Origin: Terriglobia bacterium | GTDB taxonomy: Bacteria > Acidobacteriota > Terriglobia > UBA7540 | DNA length: 8,011 nucleotides | Reading direction: 5' to 3' | NCBI GenBank assembly: GCA_030040295.1 | Contig: JASHTZ010000222.1 | Span: forward strand, 1 to 8,011 | In this document: positions 1 to 6,219 of the stretch, piece after piece | Layout of the letters: every line of letters starts with the position of its first letter | How positions within the stretch are numbered: the first letter of the stretch is position 1 | Made by a program: the position numbers and the translations under genes | The notes under the pieces: generated by a model | Told to the model about the DNA's origin: nothing | Databases searched by the model: none | What the model saw: only the letters and a program-made list of their open reading frames with translations

Positions 1-2765
1 TAGGGGAAAACGCTCGGGCCACCGATGCGGTAATCGAGCAAGCCGCTAACGGCCAGGGCGTTGTCGCGGATCTCCTCTGCGGGCAGGCGGAATCGCGGGC
101 CGCGCGCCAGCAGTCGATTCTCCGGGTCACGCTCCCTCATCTCCGGAGTCTCCACCGAAGACTGGCGATAAGTCGCGGAAGTCACGATCAGCCGTTGCAT
201 CTCCTTGACGTTCCACCCCGTGCGCACAAATTCCGTGGCCAGCCAATCGATGAGCTTCTGATTGCTGGGCATCTCACCCTGCGATCCGAAATCCTCCGAG
301 GTCTTAACGATGCCGACGCCAAAATACTGCTGCCAGAAGCGGTTCACCGCCACGCGCGCGGTGAGAGGATTCGTAGGACTGACAATCCACTTGGCAAGCC
401 CCAGGCGATTCATGGGCAGCCCCGGAGCCATGGGAGGCAGAAACGCCGGAGTCCCGGCCGTCACTTTCTCCTCGGGGTTGTCATACTGCCCGCGGCCCAG
501 CACATACGTATCGCGCGGCTTCTTCATCTCCGCCATTATCATGACCGTGGGAATATCTTCCTCGAGCTGGGCCTTCTCCATGCGCAAATCTTTCAATTGC
601 GCGTAAAGCTGCCGCTCATTCTCCGGAGCGCCGTGTTCAAGGAAGTATTCCGTAAGCCGGGTCTGCCGGTCGTTCTCCAGGTTCTTCTCGATCTGCTCCT
701 TGCTCAGAGCCTTGGCCGGCTCACCAATCTGGACATCCTCGGTGGAGGGCTTCTCGGGTTGCAGCGCGGCAAAGTCCTTGCCCGGCCGCCCGTCAAGGGA
801 GAGCAACAACCCGCGACCGGGCATGTTGACCACCATTTGGTGAATCTCGGAATCGCTCACCTTGCGATTGTAGATCCTCAGATCGTCGATGCGGCCTTCG
901 TAGGGCGTTCCGAGGGTTTTGTCACCCACTTGAAGCGGCGCCGTGGTGCGGCAATCACCGCGCAGGTGGTCCTTCAGGGTCGTCGTCGCAAGGGGTTTGC
1001 CGTCAATGAACACGGAGATTCCTGAGGCTTTGCCCGAGCCGTTATACTCGATCAGCAAATGTTGCATCTGGTCGATCGTCAGCAGATCTTTGGATTGGAT
1101 CTCAATGGCGCTGTCCGGCCAGCGGCTGGCCATGCGGAAGATGAGGTGGGCCTGAGGCTTGCGGCGCGCGGAAAAGGTGGGCTTGTCATCAGCAATCTCC
1201 CAGCCCTGCCAGTTGTCTCCTGGCGTGCGCTTCAACATGATTTTGACGTTGGTGTTGGCGGGCGGCCTTTGCCAGAAGGCAAGTGCGAAGGGCTTGTTTC
1301 GCTCAAAATTGCCGGCGTCACCGAATGAGACCTGCGTCTCTGGAGTGAAACTTGCGCCCTTGCCCACCACCGCTTCATCGAAGCTCACCTCGCCGTGCAC
1401 GGTTTTGCCGTCGTGGTGAGAACCGGAGGCGTCAGTTAGATCCGTGTCGAGCGGGTAGTAAGCAGTCAACCCATTGTGCGGCGGTTCGGGCAGCGAGGCG
1501 AGAGCGGTTTTCTGCCATTCGTTCCGTTGCGCGATGACGTCCTTCTCCGGCAGTGCCGCGAGGGTATTGGCGATCTTCGTATTCAGCTCCGCCTGCTCCT
1601 GCGACTGGTCATGGGAAGGCATGGGCAGAACCGGAACGGCGTTGCCGTTGAAACCATCCAGGCCGCGCTCGGGAACTGTGTTGAAAAATGCAAAGAAGCG
1701 GTAAAAATCCTTTTGGGTGATGGGATCGTATTTGTGATCGTGGCAGCGGGCGCATCCCATGGTGAGGCCCAGAAAGGCAGTGGAAGTGGTGCTGACGCGG
1801 TCCACCACGTATTCAACGTGATATTCCTCGGGAATGGCGCCACCCTCCAGCGTAATCATGTGGTTGCGATTGAAGCCTGAGGCGATCTTCTCGTCCATGG
1901 TGGCGTCGGGAAGAAGGTCGCCGGCGATTTGCTGGATGATGAACTGATCGTACGGCATGTTTTCGTTGAATGACTTAATGACCCAATCTCGCCAGGCCCA
2001 CATGTTGCGCGCGGAATCGATGTGATAGCCGTGCGTATCGGCGTAGCGCGCCACATCCAACCAGGGCATAGCCATCGCCTCGCCATAATGGGGCGAGGCC
2101 AGAAGCTGGTCAACGCGCTTCTCGTAGGCATCCGGGGATTTGTCGGCGATGAAGGCGTCAATCTCCGCCGGCGTCGGGGGCAGCCCGGTGAGGTCGAAAT
2201 AGACTCGGCGCAGAAGCGTGGCCTTGTCCGCCTCCGGGGAATGATTCAAGCCCTCGGACTCGAGTTTTGCCAGGACAAAATTATCAATGGGATTCCGCGG
2301 CCAATCCTTTTCATTTACTTCAGGCACCGGCGGACGCTTGGGAGCAACGAACGACCAGAGCATTTCCCATTTCGCGCCCTGGTCGATCCATTCCTTGATC
2401 AGCTCGACCTGTTTCGGCGTTATCGTCCGGCCGGAATAGGATGGCGGCATGTGGACCGATAGGTCCGTGGAACTGATTTTCTGGTAGAGCCTGCTCTGTG
2501 CCGCGTTGCCGGGCACGATGATGCGATAACCCCCGCGGTCGTTGAACAGGCCTTCCGTTTCATCCAACCGCAGATTCGCCTGGCGCTGCTGCGCGTCCGG
2601 GCCGTGGCACTTGAAGCAATTGTCCGACAGAATGGGACGAATCTGGCGGTTGAAATCCACCGGCTTGGTTGCGGTTTGTGGTGGCGTTGCGGAAGGAGTT
2701 TTCTTGGCAATGAAAAGGCAGAAGAAAGAAATGAAGAGAATAAGGAAAAGCGACTTGGTTCTCAA
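1..2765 (-). CDS. Exported c-type cytochrome-domain protein, DUF1549 / LamG / DUF1553 (PSCyt1-PSCyt2-PSD1 family), C-terminus cut by window edge
   Basis: An uninterrupted frame runs from a TTG start to the window edge (921 codons visible). An in-frame stop at 2808-2810 and the lack of any other start before residue 100 make TTG at 2765-2763 the only good choice; AGGGGG lies 5 nt upstream (2776-2771). Residues 1-20 form a hydrophobic signal peptide or anchor. A first haem site CFKCH is at residues 50-54 with a following HMPP (Met106), typical of PSCyt1. The DUF1549 region (about 150-360) includes [10 protein letters not shown] and ends with a second CxxCH ([12 protein letters not shown]338, C341, H342). 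A LamG/concanavalin-like domain covers about 435-640. DUF1553 starts near 741 ([14 protein letters not shown]) and includes [20 protein letters not shown]; the visible part ends in GGPSVFP, so perhaps 100-200 residues are missing. The family is exported, probably haem-binding and of unproven function. In relatives it is often followed by a DUF1501 gene, which would lie outside this window. Confidence 0.93.
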   Translation of the reverse strand, partial: MRTKSLFLILFISFFCLFIAKKTPSATPPQTATKPVDFNRQIRPILSDNCFKCHGPDAQQRQANLRLDETEGLFNDRGGYRIIVPGNAAQSRLYQKISSTDLSVHMPPSYSGRTITPKQVELIKEWIDQGAKWEMLWSFVAPKRPPVPEVNEKDWPRNPIDNFVLAKLESEGLNHSPEADKATLLRRVYFDLTGLPPTPAEIDAFIADKSPDAYEKRVDQLLASPHYGEAMAMPWLDVARYADTHGYHIDSARNMWAWRDWVIKSFNENMPYDQFIIQQIAGDLLPDATMDEKIASGFNRNHMITLEGGAIPEEYHVEYVVDRVSTTSTAFLGLTMGCARCHDHKYDPITQKDFYRFFAFFNTVPERGLDGFNGNAVPVLPMPSHDQSQEQAELNTKIANTLAALPEKDVIAQRNEWQKTALASLPEPPHNGLTAYYPLDTDLTDASGSHHDGKTVHGEVSFDEAVVGKGASFTPETQVSFGDAGNFERNKPFALAFWQRPPANTNVKIMLKRTPGDNWQGWEIADDKPTFSARRKPQAHLIFRMASRWPDSAIEIQSKDLLTIDQMQHLLIEYNGSGKASGISVFIDGKPLATTTLKDHLRGDCRTTAPLQVGDKTLGTPYEGRIDDLRIYNRKVSDSEIHQMVVNMPGRGLLLSLDGRPGKDFAALQPEKPSTEDVQIGEPAKALSKEQIEKNLENDRQTRLTEYFLEHGAPENERQLYAQLKDLRMEKAQLEEDIPTVMIMAEMKKPRDTYVLGRGQYDNPEEKVTAGTPAFLPPMAPGLPMNRLGLAKWIVSPTNPLTARVAVNRFWQQYFGVGIVKTSEDFGSQGEMPSNQKLIDWLATEFVRTGWNVKEMQRLIVTSATYRQSSVETPEMRERDPENRLLARGPRFRLPAEEIRDNALAVSGLLDYRIGGPSVFP

Positions 2766-2806
2766 GCTGGCCCCCTGGACGAATTCCTGAAAATTTCCCG
2801 AGCTTG

Positions 2807-2812
2807 ACTATA
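2807..2812 (-). promoter_or_regulatory. Candidate -10 element for the minus-strand cytochrome-domain gene
   Basis: On the minus strand this reads TATAGT, five of six matches to the sigma70 -10 consensus. A start site about 7 nt downstream would give a leader of roughly 35 nt before the TTG start at 2765. No convincing -35 hexamer is found at 16-18 nt spacing, so the call rests on the -10 and its position alone. Confidence 0.3.
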
Positions 2813-2992
2813 CCCAAAAAGGCTTACTCAAATCCACCCAAACTTTGGTGGTATCTTAGATTTTACGTCCGCCCGGGCATCCTGTCCATCCGAAAACCTC
2901 ACCGTGGTTCTCCCTGCACTCTGTTGTGCCAGCTCTTCATCGGCATTACCCGCGCTTCAAACTCCACGCCATGCCCGCCGCGGCCTCGCATC

Positions 2993-3001
2993 TGTTACAA
3001 T
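2993..3001 (+). promoter_or_regulatory. Candidate extended -10 promoter for the sigma factor operon
   Basis: The sequence TGTTACAAT matches an extended -10 (TG, one base, then TACAAT, five of six matches to TATAAT). No -35 match lies 16-18 nt upstream, which extended -10 promoters can tolerate. Transcription would start near 3008, giving a leader of about 73 nt before the GTG start at 3081. If real, the operon has at least one housekeeping-type promoter rather than depending only on its own sigma factor. Confidence 0.35.
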
Positions 3002-3080
3002 TCCGCCGCATCAGTTTCGCGCTTTGCCGGCCGGCGTTGGCAGGAGAGGCGGCAGGGCGTTCCGGCTGAGGTGAGGAGCA

Positions 3081-3674
3081 GTGGACCAGGACTTGGAATT
3101 GCTTCGACGGTGCCTCGCCGGGGAGAACTCTGCCTGGGAAGACCTCCTCAAGGTCTACACCCGAAAAGTTTATAACCTGTGCTATCGCTTTACGGGAAGG
3201 GCCGAGGAAGCTGAAGACCTGACGCAGGAGGTCTTCATCAAAATTTTTCAAACTTTGAAAACTTTTGACTCCGCACAGGGTTCATTTTCAACGTGGTTGC
3301 ACCGCGTGGCGCGCAATCATCTGGTGGACCATTACCGCCGCACCAAGAAGGACCGGATGACAGGATCGATTGAGGACGACCTGGAAGTTTTGGAGGAAAA
3401 GCCCAGCGCCACCACAGGTCCCGTGGGCCACTTGGAGGCGCGGGAGCGGAAAGAGCACCTTCAGCGGGCGCTGGACCGCCTTTCGCCCGACTTGCGCGAA
3501 GCGGTGGTTCTGCGCGACCTGCACGACCTCGACTACCTGGAAATTTCCCAGGTATTGGGGGTTCCGCAGGGGACGGTGAAATCAAGAATAAATCGTGGCC
3601 GATTGGAACTTGCGCGGGTTCTTAAGCGTATGGAAGGTATGAGAGGCCCCGCAGAAGCGGGAACCGAGCAATGA
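3081..3674 (+). CDS. ECF-type RNA polymerase sigma factor (sigma-70 family, regions 2 and 4 only)
   Basis: This 197-residue protein directs RNA polymerase to a stress regulon. Region 2 covers about residues 26-90: an EAEDLTQEVFIKIF core-binding segment, then FSTWLHRVARNHLVDHYRR, the -10 recognition part. After a charged linker (about 91-125), region 4 covers about 127-181 with LSPDLREAVVLRDLHDLDY and the helix-turn-helix ISQVLGVPQGTVKSRINRGR. Regions 1 and 3 are absent, as is usual for the ECF class. The GTG start at 3081 is the first in-frame start, and GAGGTG at 3068-3073 lies 7 nt upstream. The stop overlaps the ATG of the anti-sigma gene (ATGA), implying translational coupling and balanced production. 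Activity is presumably restrained by that partner until an envelope signal releases it. The family is certain; the exact ECF group and the regulon cannot be read from the sequence. Confidence 0.96.
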   Translation: MDQDLELLRRCLAGENSAWEDLLKVYTRKVYNLCYRFTGRAEEAEDLTQEVFIKIFQTLKTFDSAQGSFSTWLHRVARNHLVDHYRRTKKDRMTGSIEDDLEVLEEKPSATTGPVGHLEARERKEHLQRALDRLSPDLREAVVLRDLHDLDYLEISQVLGVPQGTVKSRINRGRLELARVLKRMEGMRGPAEAGTEQ

Positions 3675-4357
3675 CGCACCTGGATATTGAAAACCTGGCG
3701 AGCGATTACCTGGAAGGGCTGCTGGAAGCCACTTCCCGTACCGCGGTGGAGGCGCACCTGGCCGATTGCGCGCCCTGCCGCGAGCTGTTGGGTGACGTGC
3801 GCCACGCTCTTGAGCTGTGCCGCACAGCGGAAAAGGTGGAACCAGCACCCTGGCTGATTTCCAAGATTCTGCTGGCCACCGTGGGCGAGCGCCGGCCCAC
3901 TTGGCGCGAGCAGATTGCAGCATATTTCCGGCTGGTGACGCAACCCCGCGTGGCCTACCCCATCGCCATGACGGTGTTTACTTTTTCAATCCTCGTTAAT
4001 GCCGCCGGGCTGAATTTGCGGCATTTGCGTTTTGAGGATCTCAATCCCCGCACCTGGATTAGCCGTGCCAACCGGCAGGGACATCTCGCCCTCTTCCGCG
4101 CCGAAAAGTATTACGAAGACCTGCGCGTAGTGTACGAGATTGAAACGCGGTTCCAGCAATTGAGCGGGCAACCGCAGAATCAGGAGGAACAAGCTCCCAA
4201 ACCCGCCGCGCCGGGGGGCGGTTCCTCGCTAAGCGCGCCTGCTGACGAAACTGTTGCCACTGCCGGCGGTCCCATGGTCCAGATGGCCGCCCGAAACGAC
4301 CCGGCACCGGAAAGCCCAGTCGCCCTTACCCGTGCGGATAGGAGCGTAATTCCATGA
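3671..4357 (+). CDS. Membrane-anchored zinc-finger (ZAS / zf-HC2 type) anti-sigma factor
   Basis: This 228-residue protein is the likely partner that sequesters the sigma factor encoded immediately upstream. The N-terminal cytoplasmic domain holds the ZAS signature H-x3-C-x2-C (H29, C33, C36) within a helical segment that normally wraps the sigma factor. One hydrophobic helix spans about residues 94-114, so the rest should lie outside the cytoplasm. The extracytoplasmic part starts with a charged helical stretch (about 125-165) and ends in a low-complexity tail rich in Pro, Ala, Gly and Ser with no recognised sensor domain. The ATG overlaps the sigma stop, and its own stop overlaps the next ATG, both as ATGA. 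In related systems the signal is relayed by proteolysis or by a redox change at the zinc site; which applies here is not visible. Confidence 0.9.
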   Translation: MTHLDIENLASDYLEGLLEATSRTAVEAHLADCAPCRELLGDVRHALELCRTAEKVEPAPWLISKILLATVGERRPTWREQIAAYFRLVTQPRVAYPIAMTVFTFSILVNAAGLNLRHLRFEDLNPRTWISRANRQGHLALFRAEKYYEDLRVVYEIETRFQQLSGQPQNQEEQAPKPAAPGGGSSLSAPADETVATAGGPMVQMAARNDPAPESPVALTRADRSVIP

Positions 4358-5034
4358 AATGCGCCAATCACCCTCTCAACGATGCTTCAGTCTACTGCGG
4401 CCAATGCGGACGCGCGCTCTGCAACGATTGCAAGCGCGAAGTCAGCGGAATGGTTTACTGCGAGAACTGCCTGTCGGCCCGCCTGCATAGTCCGCTTCCT
4501 CCCTGGGGGAGTGTGGGAGCCGGGCCGAGCCCCGGCGTGGCATTGGCTCTCGGTTTCATACCCGGCGTGGGTGCGATTTACAACGGTCAGATGACCAAGG
4601 CCATTCTCCAGGTGCTGATTTTTGGCTCGCTCATCGCATTGGGCGACCGCGTTCACAGTCCCATGGACACCATCTTTGGACTGGGCGCTGCCGCGTTTTA
4701 CTTTTATATGGTGATCGATTCCTATCAGACGGCCAAGGCCAAGATCAGCGGCCAAGCGGCCCCCGAATGGCTTGGGTTGGGCGAATTCAAATTGAACGCT
4801 CCGATTGGCGCCGCGCTGCTTATCGGACTGGGCGCGCTCTTTTTGCTCGACAATCTCGGAATTCCGATTATCAGCGAGATCGGCAAGTTTTGGCCTGTGC
4901 TGTTGATCGTGGCCGGAGTCCTGCTGTTGCAACGCCGGATGGGTGGGCCCAAACCGCCCGCCCCGCCCAACCCGCCCCCACCGCCGGCTTCGGCAGAAGG
5001 GCCGAGCAACATTCCAATAACCAAGGGGCTTTAA
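4354..5034 (+). CDS. B-box-like zinc-finger membrane protein with TM2-like and LiaI/LiaF-like helical regions
   Basis: This 226-residue protein starts with a compact metal-binding module: C3, H6, C15, C18, C23, C26, C36 and C39, spaced like a B-box or related two-zinc finger. Next comes a segment with the TM2-like signature GFIPGVGAIYNGQMTKA (about 67-83), followed by hydrophobic stretches at about 84-97 and 107-121. A second membrane unit at about 150-194 resembles the LiaI/LiaF helical hairpin, with IGLGALFLLDNLG and KFWPVLLIVAGVLLL. A Pro-rich tail (about 197-214) closes the protein. It overlaps the anti-sigma gene by ATGA, so it belongs to the same operon. B-box plus membrane proteins of this kind occur beside ECF sigma factors in Acidobacteria. 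A role as cytoplasmic metal or protein-interaction sensor coupled to the membrane is inference; no function is established. Confidence 0.85.
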   Translation: MKCANHPLNDASVYCGQCGRALCNDCKREVSGMVYCENCLSARLHSPLPPWGSVGAGPSPGVALALGFIPGVGAIYNGQMTKAILQVLIFGSLIALGDRVHSPMDTIFGLGAAAFYFYMVIDSYQTAKAKISGQAAPEWLGLGEFKLNAPIGAALLIGLGALFLLDNLGIPIISEIGKFWPVLLIVAGVLLLQRRMGGPKPPAPPNPPPPPASAEGPSNIPITKGL

Positions 5035-5053
5035 TCAAGAAGATCGAATCAAC

Positions 5054-5059
5054 AGGAGG
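5054..5059 (+). promoter_or_regulatory. Ribosome binding site fixing the start of the first microprotein
   Basis: AGGAGG is a full Shine-Dalgarno match 4 nt before ATG 5064. The same reading frame is open back to 4767, inside the preceding gene, but this site and the conserved SPF-x-x-P start of the paralogues show that translation begins at 5064. Confidence 0.8.
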
Positions 5060-5063
5060 AACC

Positions 5064-5282
5064 ATGTTGCACCTCAGCCCGTTTGTCGTCCCCCTGGGAC
5101 TTTTCCTCATGATCGTGCTGATCGTCGCCATCGGCTCCATGAAAAAAATGCGGGAGAAGGAATTGGAAGCCCACGAACGGCTCCGCCAGCAGGAGATGGA
5201 TCACGAGCGAAAGATGAAAGAACTGGAAATCGAAAAGGCCAAATTGGAACTGGAAAAATCACGCCTGGCAAAGAATGTCTGA
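5064..5282 (+). CDS. Small single-helix membrane protein with charged coiled coil (paralogue 1 of 3, PspB-like architecture)
   Basis: This is a 72-residue protein. A short N-terminus with SPFVVPL leads into one membrane helix at about 7-25 (rich in Leu, Ile and Val). A highly charged segment from about residue 27 to the end, including EMDHERKMKELEIEKAK, should form a continuous alpha-helical coiled coil. The helix-then-coiled-coil layout resembles PspB of the phage-shock system, but I see no clear sequence homology and make no orthology claim. It is a paralogue of the next two small genes: SPF-x-VPL and VLIVAI recur in the third, and REKEL...EM-x-H...MKELEIE recurs in the second. It lies 29 nt after the B-box gene in the same direction. 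A role as partner or stress-signalling subunit at the membrane is inferred from context. Confidence 0.82.
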   Translation: MLHLSPFVVPLGLFLMIVLIVAIGSMKKMREKELEAHERLRQQEMDHERKMKELEIEKAKLELEKSRLAKNV

Positions 5283-5312
5283 GCCACGGCCGGGCGGACC
5301 GGGACCAGCGCG

Positions 5313-5318
5313 AGGAGG
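5313..5318 (+). promoter_or_regulatory. Ribosome binding site deciding between two ATGs of the second microprotein
   Basis: AGGAGG directly abuts the first in-frame ATG (5319), leaving no spacer, but sits 9 nt before the second ATG (5328). The second is therefore the likely start. It also places the conserved SP motif at residues 4-5, in line with the paralogues. Confidence 0.7.
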
Positions 5319-5327
5319 ATGACTCAT

Positions 5328-5552
5328 ATGGAAATCAGTCCTTTGTGGATTCCGATTGCGGGAGCCATCAGCGGCACGGCGATGGTTGTGGCTGTGGTGG
5401 GAATTATCTTCTGGTTCAAGGCGCGGGAAAAGGAATTGCTTTTCCACCAGGACTTGCGCGTCAAGGAAATGGAACACCAGCGCAGAATGAAAGAGCTGGA
5501 AATCGAATTGGAGAAGGCCAAGGCGCGAAACGGAGTTGGCCAGGCAGCGTAG
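5328..5552 (+). CDS. Small single-helix membrane protein with charged coiled coil (paralogue 2 of 3)
   Basis: This is a 74-residue protein from the preferred ATG; a start at 5319 would add three residues. It opens with SPLWIPI, has one membrane helix at about 7-30 (Ala, Gly, Val and Ile ending in FWF), then a charged helix from about 31 to 67 with REKELLFHQDLRVKEMEH and MKELEIELEKAK, likely a coiled coil. The cytoplasmic half closely matches paralogue 1: the DNA encoding MKELEIE (5487-5507) matches 5214-5234 at 20 of 21 bases, pointing to tandem duplication. It follows paralogue 1 by 45 nt and precedes a palindromic repeat. A homo- or hetero-oligomeric coiled-coil complex among the three paralogues is a reasonable inference. 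Confidence 0.82.
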   Translation: MEISPLWIPIAGAISGTAMVVAVVGIIFWFKAREKELLFHQDLRVKEMEHQRRMKELEIELEKAKARNGVGQAA

Positions 5553-5569
5553 CTGCAGGCAGTCTCAGT

Positions 5570-5626
5570 TGTAGCGCGGCTGTCCACAGCCGCGTAACTG
5601 TCGCGGGTGGGGACACCCGCGCTACA
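5570..5626. repeat. REP-like palindromic element with two nested hairpins
   Basis: Outer arms TGTAGC (5570-5575) and GCTACA (5621-5626) are inverted repeats that enclose two perfect inner inverted repeats. The first is CGCGGCTGT (5575-5583) with ACAGCCGCG (5586-5594). The second is CGCGGGTG (5602-5609) with CACCCGCG (5614-5621), around the loop GGGA. The whole can fold as a cloverleaf or three-way junction. It lies in the 131-nt gap between the second and third microprotein genes, the widest gap in the operon. Similar GC-rich palindromes with TGTAGCGCGG-type ends recur as intergenic repeats in many bacterial genomes; whether this one is multicopy in its host cannot be seen here. It could act as a transcript-stabilising or attenuating structure. 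There is no U-tract, so it is not a standard terminator. Confidence 0.75.
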
Positions 5627-5683
5627 GAATTCAAATTGGGGCAGTGCGTAGCCACGGGCCTTCAGCATTGGAGGTCATCACCC

Positions 5684-5872
5684 ATGTCACCCTTTATGGT
5701 TCCCCTAAGCGTCTTCGCCATGGTGGTGCTCATCGTGGCCATCGCCCAACTTGCCAGCATTCGCAATCTGGAGGTGGATGTGCACCAGAACCTCCACCGG
5801 GCGGAATTGGAACATCAGCAAAAAATGCGGGAACTGGAGATGGAACTCCAGCGTATTAACCAGCAGGCATGA
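5684..5872 (+). CDS. Small single-helix membrane protein with charged coiled coil (paralogue 3 of 3)
   Basis: This is a 62-residue protein, the shortest of the three paralogues. ATG 5684 has GGAGG at 5670-5674, 9 nt upstream. The N-terminus SPFMVPLSVF and membrane helix (about 4-24, ending MVVLIVAI) match paralogue 1 closely. The charged part (about 27-60) keeps ELEHQQKMRELEMELQ, equivalent to the EMDHERKMKELEIE block of the others, but it has lost the REKEL block after the helix. It is separated from paralogue 2 by the palindromic element and followed after 42 nt by the LiaF-like hairpin protein. Its function is unknown; it probably assembles with the other two. Confidence 0.8.
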   Translation: MSPFMVPLSVFAMVVLIVAIAQLASIRNLEVDVHQNLHRAELEHQQKMRELEMELQRINQQA

Positions 5873-5914
5873 GAATTCGCGCGGTTGGCGGCCTGAGCGC
5901 ACAGGATCAACTTC

Positions 5915-6127
5915 ATGGGAGGAACACCATCACCACCGAGGTATCGGCGGGGCGGGCCGATGTTTCCGGTCCTGCTGATTGTGCTGGGAATCTTGTTATT
6001 GCTGGACCAACTGCTGCCGGGTTGGGGAATTGACAAGACCTGGCCGGCGCTGCTGGTGGCGATTGGAATCATCATGTTGTTGGATTTAACCCGGCCGCCA
6101 CGCCCGCCGCAAGGGCCGAGAGTTTAG
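5915..6127 (+). CDS. Small LiaI/LiaF-type double-helix membrane protein
   Basis: This 70-residue protein has a short basic N-terminus (RYRR at 9-12), a first membrane helix at about 16-30 (MFPVLLIVLGILLLLDQ), a Gly/Trp turn, a second helix at about 43-57 opening with TWPALLVAIG, and a Pro-rich tail. The pattern, a glycine-containing first helix ending LLD, a turn and then a K-x-WP-start second helix, is the LiaI/LiaF transmembrane unit also found in the B-box protein and the DUF4097 protein of this operon, here standing almost alone. ATG 5915 has a weak AGGA at 5903-5906; a later ATG at 5960 would remove the basic leader and leave the first helix intact. In Lia systems such hairpins recruit or sense partners at the membrane; that role here is inference. 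Confidence 0.78.
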   Translation: MGGTPSPPRYRRGGPMFPVLLIVLGILLLLDQLLPGWGIDKTWPALLVAIGIIMLLDLTRPPRPPQGPRV

Positions 6128-6165
6128 GCGGGGAGCGCGAGGACTGCGACTTGGATTACTGATTC

Positions 6166-6196
6166 CGAGTTTCGAATCTCCAGTTTCGAGTTTCGG
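6166..6196 (+). repeat. Short direct repeats of AGTTTCG upstream of the DUF4097 gene
   Basis: AGTTTCG occurs three times in 31 bases (starting at 6168, 6182 and 6189), and the longer CGAGTTTCG occurs at 6166-6174 and 6187-6195, one 21-bp interval apart. The repeats lie in the 92-nt gap between the hairpin protein and the DUF4097 gene, ending about 24 nt before the latter's start codon. They may be slippage products or a small operator; nothing further supports either. Confidence 0.5.
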
Positions 6197-6219
6197 CCCT
6201 TTTCGCCGGGAGATCAAAC

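Larger units (their letters stand above)
2766..3080. other. Divergent intergenic region between the cytochrome-domain gene and the ECF sigma factor operon
   Basis: This 315-bp gap separates two divergently transcribed genes. The part near the minus-strand gene (about 2790-2870) is AT-rich compared with its flanks and includes an imperfect inverted repeat CCACC...GGTGG at 2834-2851. The rest holds no convincing small gene. I looked for an ECF-type promoter (an AAC-containing -35 about 16 nt before a GTC/CGT-like -10) that would indicate autoregulation by the downstream sigma factor and did not find a clear one. One candidate -10 lies on each strand and is listed separately. Confidence 0.7.

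Noticed and set aside
195..1025. 276-codon plus-strand open frame
   Set aside because: It is antisense to the DUF1553 and LamG part of the minus-strand gene, which has clear family motifs throughout; the plus-strand protein is Arg/Leu/His-rich with no recognisable domain.
2022..2462. 146-codon plus-strand open frame
   Set aside because: Antisense shadow of the DUF1549 region of the cytochrome-domain gene.
2834..2851. CCACC...GGTGG inverted repeat as an operator
   Set aside because: Only five perfect outer pairs with mismatches inside; could occur by chance and has no second copy in the region.
2804..3175. 123-codon plus-strand open frame crossing the divergent intergenic region
   Set aside because: It overlaps the start of the sigma factor gene, has a TTG start and a low-complexity Arg/Pro/Ser composition, and shows no conserved motif.
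4387..4932. 181-codon minus-strand open frame
   Set aside because: Antisense to the B-box protein, whose cysteine pattern and membrane segments are clearly the coding signal.
4767..5063. Upstream extension of the first microprotein to 171 residues
   Set aside because: The extension lies inside the B-box gene, and a full Shine-Dalgarno plus the paralogue alignment place the start at 5064.
5345..5683. Upstream extension of the third microprotein to 175 residues
   Set aside because: The extension overlaps paralogue 2 and reads through the palindromic repeat; GGAGG at 5670-5674 and the conserved SPF start place the true start at 5684.
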